Below are positions 32,640 through 36,366 of a stretch of DNA of 36,366 nt, piece by piece. Position numbers and translations under genes: made by a program. The notes beneath the pieces were generated by a model. The model worked only from the letters and a program-made list of their open reading frames with translations, was not told the DNA's origin and did no database searches. This DNA comes from an uncultured Paracoccaceae bacterium (lineage in GTDB: Bacteria > Pseudomonadota > Alphaproteobacteria > Rhodobacterales > Rhodobacteraceae). Positions within the stretch are counted from its first letter, which is position 1, and each line of letters starts with the position of its first letter. The stretch covers positions 1-36,366 of the forward strand of contig CALKXV010000067.1 in NCBI GenBank assembly GCA_938005545.1, given 5' to 3'.

Positions 32640-33940
32640 GCCCACTTGAGATCGGAATGTACTCGGTCGCGGCCATCGTGATTCTGATTTATCTGGGCGT
32701 TTACATCCCCATTGCCCTAGGCGCGGTGTCCTTTGTGTCGATCTGGCTGATACGCGACAACTTCACGCTTGCAATGAACCTGTTGAAGGTCGCCGTGGGC
32801 GACAGCGCGATGGAATACACCTTTGCCACCATTCCCCTATTCACATTTATGGGCCTCATCGTATCAAAAGCGGGGCTTGGCAGCGATGTCTACGAGGTGA
32901 TGAGCACAGGTTTCCGCAAAGTCAAAGGCGGGATTGGCATGGCAACAGTTGGTGCCAACGCCGTCTTTGCAGCTGTCACGGGGTCGTCCATTGCATCAGC
33001 TTCAGTCTTTTCCAAGGTCAGCGTGCCGCAAATGTTGAAACACGGCTATAACCCGCGTTTCGCTGTCGGTGTAGTAGCCGGATCGTCGGTTCTGGGCATG
33101 ATCATTCCGCCATCCGCCATGCTGATCATCTATTCATTCGTCGCTGAGCAATCCGTCGGCGATATGTTCATGGCGGGCGTTATTCCCGGCGTCATGCTGG
33201 CGATCGCCTATATCGCGGCGATTTGGTTGATGGGGCGTCTGACACCCGGCTTCATCGCCGGACGCCCCGCAGATGACTACGAGCGAATGACAAAGAGCGA
33301 GATTGCGTCAAAAACCCTACCCATCGTTGGATTGATCTTGGTGGTTCTGGGCGGTATCTACACTGGTTGGTTGACCCCGGTTGAAGCAGGGGCCGCGGGT
33401 GCTTTGGTGGCCTTGGTCATCGCGCTGGTGCGCCGGTCAATGTCCCCTCGCGATTTCTGGGACGCATTGTTGGAAACCGGCCATATCACAGCGTTCCTGT
33501 TGTTCCTGATCACCGCCGCTTCGATGTATAGCCGGATGTTGGGATTCGCTGGCGTACCGAATGAGCTTGGTAACTACCTTAACGGCAGCCAGGCCAGCTT
33601 TTGGACAGTGATGTTCTTCTACATCCTGTTGATGCTGTTCCTTGGCACTTTGCTAGACACGGCATCGATCATTCTGATCGTCGTACCGCTGTTTCTGCCC
33701 TTGGTCGAACCCATGGGAATGAGCCTTGTTTGGTTCGGTATCGTTACAGTTGTCGGGGCAGAAATCGGATTGCTCACACCGCCCTTGGGCATCTCGTGTT
33801 TTGTGATCAAAGCGACGTTGGACGATCCGCGGATATCACTAAAAGACGTCTTTATGGGTGCCTTCCCGTTTGCTCTTGTGATGCTGATTGTTCTTTTGAT
33901 CCTGATCCAGTTCCCAATCCTCAGCCTTGCTCTAATCTAG
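32636..33940 (+). CDS. TRAP transporter large permease subunit (DctM family)
   Basis: A 434-residue integral membrane protein with about 11-13 hydrophobic segments, standard for DctM. Family marks are FATIPLFTFMGLIVSKAGL, VGANAVFAAVTGSSIASASV (the conserved Gly-Ser-Ser region), GSSVLGMIIPPSAMLIIYSF, GWLTPVEAGAAGALVALVIA and GAEIGLLTPPLGISCFVIKA. The conserved Asn/Gly/Pro-rich motifs IIPPS and LTPP flank the ion and substrate site in the family. It overlaps dctQ by four bases, and the dioxygenase gene starts 10 bp after its stop, tying uptake to ring cleavage in one transcript. Confidence 0.95.
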   Translation: MSPLEIGMYSVAAIVILIYLGVYIPIALGAVSFVSIWLIRDNFTLAMNLLKVAVGDSAMEYTFATIPLFTFMGLIVSKAGLGSDVYEVMSTGFRKVKGGIGMATVGANAVFAAVTGSSIASASVFSKVSVPQMLKHGYNPRFAVGVVAGSSVLGMIIPPSAMLIIYSFVAEQSVGDMFMAGVIPGVMLAIAYIAAIWLMGRLTPGFIAGRPADDYERMTKSEIASKTLPIVGLILVVLGGIYTGWLTPVEAGAAGALVALVIALVRRSMSPRDFWDALLETGHITAFLLFLITAASMYSRMLGFAGVPNELGNYLNGSQASFWTVMFFYILLMLFLGTLLDTASIILIVVPLFLPLVEPMGMSLVWFGIVTVVGAEIGLLTPPLGISCFVIKATLDDPRISLKDVFMGAFPFALVMLIVLLILIQFPILSLALI

Positions 33941-33950
33941 GACGAAGCAC

Positions 33951-34817
33951 ATGCGTAACGTGACCAAAGACAACATCACCGAAGCTTTCATGGGCTATAT
34001 GGGCGATGACGTGAATCCACGGCTTCGCGAAGTTCTGGGCAGTTTGGTGACCCATCTGCACGACTTCGCCCGCGAGGTGAACCTGACCCACGACGAATGG
34101 CAGCTTGGGTTGGAATTTTTGGAAAAGTCCGGGATGATCTGTGACGACGAGCGGCACGAATTCGTTTTGTTGTCGGATGTCATTGGACTGTCGTCTTTGG
34201 TCGATCTGCTGCATTCGCGCCCTGAAGGAACGTCTTCCAGCGTGCTCGGGCCATTCCATATATCGGGCGCACCACCTTTGGCGGTTGGCGGCGACATGAA
34301 AGACCGGTTTGACGGCCCGCTCTGTCTGGCCGAGGGCATCGTTAAAGATACCGACGGCAACCCAATCGAAGGCGCAACAGTCGACATCTGGCAAACCGCG
34401 CCCAATGGGCTTTATTCCAGCCAAGATCCCGGTCAGGACACCTATTCGTTTCACGGGCTGCAAACCACCGGGCCAGATGGTCGCTATGCGTTCACCAGTG
34501 TGAAGCCTGTCGAATACGAAGTCCCGACCGATGGCCCTATCGGTGAGTTCTTCAAAGCCTGTGGACGTCATGCGTGGCGTCCGTCACATCTTCACTTCAT
34601 CGTCAAAGCCAAAGGATTCCGGTCTCTGGTGACCGAGGTATTCCCCGAAGACGATCCCTACTTGGATCAAGATACGGTCTTTGGCGTCCGCGAAGACCTA
34701 GTGATGCGCTACCAGAACATGGAAGCAGGCACATTCCCCGAAGGCTTTGCCTTATCAGGGAAAGTGGACGGGCCATATATCCGTGTTGATTTTGATCTGA
34801 CGCTCGTGCGGGAATAA
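33951..34817 (+). CDS. Intradiol ring-cleavage dioxygenase (hydroxyquinol/catechol 1,2-dioxygenase type)
   Basis: A 288-residue non-haem Fe(III) enzyme that opens a dihydroxylated aromatic ring between the two hydroxyls. An N-terminal dioxygenase_N helical domain (about 20-100) precedes the beta-sandwich. All four iron ligands are visible: Tyr155 (APNGLYSSQD), Tyr189 (PVEYEVPTDG), His213 and His215 (RPSHLHFIV), with Arg210 also conserved. The fused N-terminal domain and spacing match hydroxyquinol 1,2-dioxygenases and catechol 1,2-dioxygenases rather than protocatechuate 3,4-dioxygenase. No maleylacetate reductase or muconate cycloisomerase gene is in the window. AGGA lies eight bases before the ATG. 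The stop is four bases from the end of gntR. Confidence 0.9.
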   Translation: MRNVTKDNITEAFMGYMGDDVNPRLREVLGSLVTHLHDFAREVNLTHDEWQLGLEFLEKSGMICDDERHEFVLLSDVIGLSSLVDLLHSRPEGTSSSVLGPFHISGAPPLAVGGDMKDRFDGPLCLAEGIVKDTDGNPIEGATVDIWQTAPNGLYSSQDPGQDTYSFHGLQTTGPDGRYAFTSVKPVEYEVPTDGPIGEFFKACGRHAWRPSHLHFIVKAKGFRSLVTEVFPEDDPYLDQDTVFGVREDLVMRYQNMEAGTFPEGFALSGKVDGPYIRVDFDLTLVRE

Positions 34818-34821
34818 CCGT

Positions 34822-35502
34822 CTAGGCCAGTGCGCCATTGCCAAGTAGTCCTGACAGAAACGCGCCCGTCAGTTTATAGTGATTGAGCAACCGCTCGCTC
34901 GCTGTATCGGCGTCCCTTGCCACAGCCGCATCAAGGATACCGTTGTGTTCATCGCGCACATCGCGGCGCTGATAATTCATCGCGCTGCCCGCCAAATAAC
35001 GATAGCGAATGTTCAGATCATAGAGTTGCGAACAAAACTTTAGCATGATCGGCGACGCCGCATTTGCCAAAAGCTCCATATGGAACGCTTTGTGGAATTG
35101 CTCGAACATATCCGTCTCTTTGCCCTCAGCGCGCAACATCCGATGATGGGCCAGTACAATGCGTTCTTCCCAATCCTGTGTGGCATTCGCGATGCTTGCC
35201 CGCAGCGCAAGATCTTCAATGGAGGAACGCAGCACAAGGATTTCCTGGAAATTATCAACGCTGACAGCAGCAGCCGTAAACCCGCGTTGATCGTGCCGCT
35301 CAACAAGGTTATCCGAGGTCAACAGGCTCAGCGCCTCACGGATCGGCGACGCCCCCGTTTCAAGCCGATTGCGAAGACCGTCAATTTTTAACTTTTCGCC
35401 AGGCTTTAGGACACCTGTAACAATCATATGGCGCAGCAAGTGATAAGCCCGCTGGGTCGCCGACCCTTCGGTCGTCACAACGTCAAATTCAGCGATATTC
35501 AT
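34822..35502 (-). CDS. GntR-family (FCD/FadR-type) transcriptional regulator
   Basis: A 226-residue repressor or activator. The winged helix-turn-helix (about 14-78) shows QRAYHLLRHMIVTGVLKPGE, GLRNRLETGASPIREALSLL and DQRGFTAAAVS. The all-helical FCD ligand domain (about 85-215) has LRSSIEDLALRASI and metal-binding His candidates in QFHKAFHMELLANAASP and DEHNGILDAAV. The start at 35502 has GGAGG upstream; the longer open frame is not protein-like. It converges on the dioxygenase gene. FCD regulators usually sense small carboxylic acids and often control the genes beside them, here the transporter-dioxygenase set. Possible operators are described at 27883, 29665 and 35524. Confidence 0.92.
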   Translation of the reverse strand: MNIAEFDVVTTEGSATQRAYHLLRHMIVTGVLKPGEKLKIDGLRNRLETGASPIREALSLLTSDNLVERHDQRGFTAAAVSVDNFQEILVLRSSIEDLALRASIANATQDWEERIVLAHHRMLRAEGKETDMFEQFHKAFHMELLANAASPIMLKFCSQLYDLNIRYRYLAGSAMNYQRRDVRDEHNGILDAAVARDADTASERLLNHYKLTGAFLSGLLGNGALA

Positions 35503-35523
35503 ACAAGTCCTCCGACAAAAAAT

Positions 35524-35544
35524 ATCGATTATTTCGCCAAATCT
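35524..35544. promoter_or_regulatory. Candidate operator upstream of gntR
   Basis: The plus strand reads ATCGATTATTTCGCCAAATC and matches 16 of 21 positions with the site 64-84 bases upstream of the DRE-TIM gene, in the same orientation to its gene. It sits 22-42 bases before the gntR start, right for autoregulation. Binding is inferred. Confidence 0.4.
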
Positions 35545-36098
35545 GTCAAACACGAAATACGCCGCACCGGGCAAAGTAACAGGCGGCGACTTTTGCAACA
35601 GTATCCGGAACACACCCGCCTTTGGCCCGCACCGCTGTTGCTGACACAGCATTTCGTTGCAGATGCAACTGGCCAAATACTGCAGTGCAGCGAACGCTAC
35701 CAGAGCGGTCATTGAATTCAGTCAAGATACCTAAGTCCGCATCCTTTGATGCACTCGGCCTTTGCCAGGAAGACCGGCCCTGCGATCCATCTACAACATT
35801 GTTTAAGACACCTGCACCGCAGCGCTCACGAAACGCCTTCTTTGGTTGCAGGACAAGAGAAACCAAATGATATGGCCCCATTCCTTCCCAAGAAAATACG
35901 CGCCGATTGCATTTGGGTTCATATCGTCAGGGATGATATCTTGCATGGTGGCCGGATCGGTAACCCTTTCGAACATTGGGTTTGTTCCGGGCTTTTGGGA
36001 ATTTGGATGGTAGCTTGGGTATTTTCATTCCCAATCGTGTTGCTTGTGGCGCATCTTGTCCGCAGCATCCTGCGACTGTTTGTCCGAGAGTACTAGGC
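35545..36098. other. Intergenic zone upstream of gntR, no confident gene
   Basis: No recognisable protein family is found on either strand. A plus-strand frame from an ATG at 35872 to 36096 could encode 74 residues with one membrane-like segment (GIWMVAWVFSFPIVLLVAHL). It has no good ribosome-binding site and no known relative, so I do not call it a gene. The stretch looks like decayed sequence between gntR and the insertion-sequence remnant. Confidence 0.4.
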
Positions 36099-36160
36099 GT
36101 TGGAAGCACGATCCATGTGGAGACAATCGGTTTTGGTTGCACTTCAGGAGCTGTCAGAAA
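36099..36160 (+). pseudogene. Possible remnant of an Asp/Glu-racemase/maleate-isomerase-type gene
   Basis: The frame beginning at 36099 reads VGSTIHVETIGFGCTSGAVR. The GFGCTSGA core resembles the second catalytic-Cys motif of the Asp/Glu racemase superfamily that includes maleate isomerase and arylmalonate decarboxylase. Sequence upstream in any frame does not continue the family convincingly, and downstream it runs into an insertion-sequence fragment. With about 20 residues this may be chance. Confidence 0.22.
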
Positions 36161-36161
36161 T

Positions 36162-36366
36162 CTACTCTTCGTACCGAGTTTGAACGATTACTTCGGAGCC
36201 AAGCGCTGCCCCGACCTCTGCCGGACGGATAGCGCGGGTGGCTTCGACATCCAGAATGATCGCATGGTCCGTATCGATCAGGTAATTGGTCGAATAGGCA
36301 AAGAATGCAGGCCCCTTTAGCGCACCCGTCCATTGGCTGGCAGGATCAGAGAAGGATGTGAACTTG
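36162..36366 (-). pseudogene. IS1182-family transposase fragment, truncated
   Basis: The minus-strand frame is open from the right edge to a TAG at 36162-36164, 67 residues. It contains SDPASQWTGALKGPAFFAYS, TNYLIDTDHAIILDVEATRA and IRPAEVGAA, which are strongly typical of the DDE region of IS1182-type transposases. After AEVGAA (near 36205) the sequence no longer looks like the family and stops 13 residues later. The catalytic domain normally continues for well over 100 residues, so the 3' part has been lost. What lies to the right of the window is unknown. Confidence 0.8.

Noticed and set aside
35872-36096. Small membrane protein gene of 74 residues
   Set aside because: No good ribosome-binding site, no recognisable family, and it lies in a decayed stretch; described as intergenic instead.

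Overview
The window reads as chromosome of a marine alphaproteobacterium of the Roseobacter group (Rhodobacteraceae). The evidence is gene content and protein style only: the succinylase lysine/DAP genes dapD and dapE, an IalB-like protein, a TRAP transporter, a DAO/GcvT-type demethylating dehydrogenase, a LOG-family protein, rnr and rlmN. No rRNA, tRNA or CRISPR array was seen.

Layout. (1) 1-3040 is mobile DNA. An IS66-family element (tnpA-tnpB-tnpC, minus strand) runs off the left edge and ends at a GTAAGCG terminus at 1702. It is followed by an IS110-family element whose leader holds a strong stem-loop, a candidate bridge RNA. (2) 3043-13136 is a long co-directional minus-strand block of housekeeping genes: asparaginase, CoA-binding protein, dapD, two unknown genes, a HAD phosphatase, dapE, a GNAT acetyltransferase, a DUF2064 protein, rnr and an MltB-type lytic transglycosylase. 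Several junctions are 4-bp stop/start overlaps. (3) 13285-23469 holds an IalB-like protein, rlmN, a LOG protein, a GH42 beta-galactosidase, a dimethylglycine/sarcosine-dehydrogenase-like flavoprotein, an AsmA protein and a secreted PHB-depolymerase-like hydrolase. (4) 23655-26362 holds a YHS protein, then a second hydrolase copy that is frameshifted and truncated. Directly against its broken end lies a two-gene, visibly AT-richer unit: a Tat-like rhodanese and a flavoprotein of the SelD-associated type.

(5) 26605-35502 is the most interesting part, an apparent catabolic locus. On the minus strand are a DRE-TIM acyl-CoA synthase/lyase, malonyl-CoA decarboxylase and a YciI protein. Divergent to these is a tight plus-strand run: RutE-like reductase, OsmC protein, TRAP transporter (DctP-DctQ-DctM) and an intradiol ring-cleavage dioxygenase. 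A GntR/FCD regulator converges on the run from its far end. Similar sequence motifs lie upstream of the DRE-TIM gene, in the divergent yciI/rutE promoter and upstream of gntR, so one regulator may control the whole set. I infer import and ring cleavage of a (poly)hydroxylated aromatic acid or related compound, with products passing through malonyl/3-carbon intermediates. The substrate is unknown.

(6) 35503-36366 is a decayed zone with a possible remnant of an Asp/Glu-racemase/maleate-isomerase-type gene and a truncated IS1182-family transposase at the right edge. The window is therefore bounded by insertion sequences on both sides.
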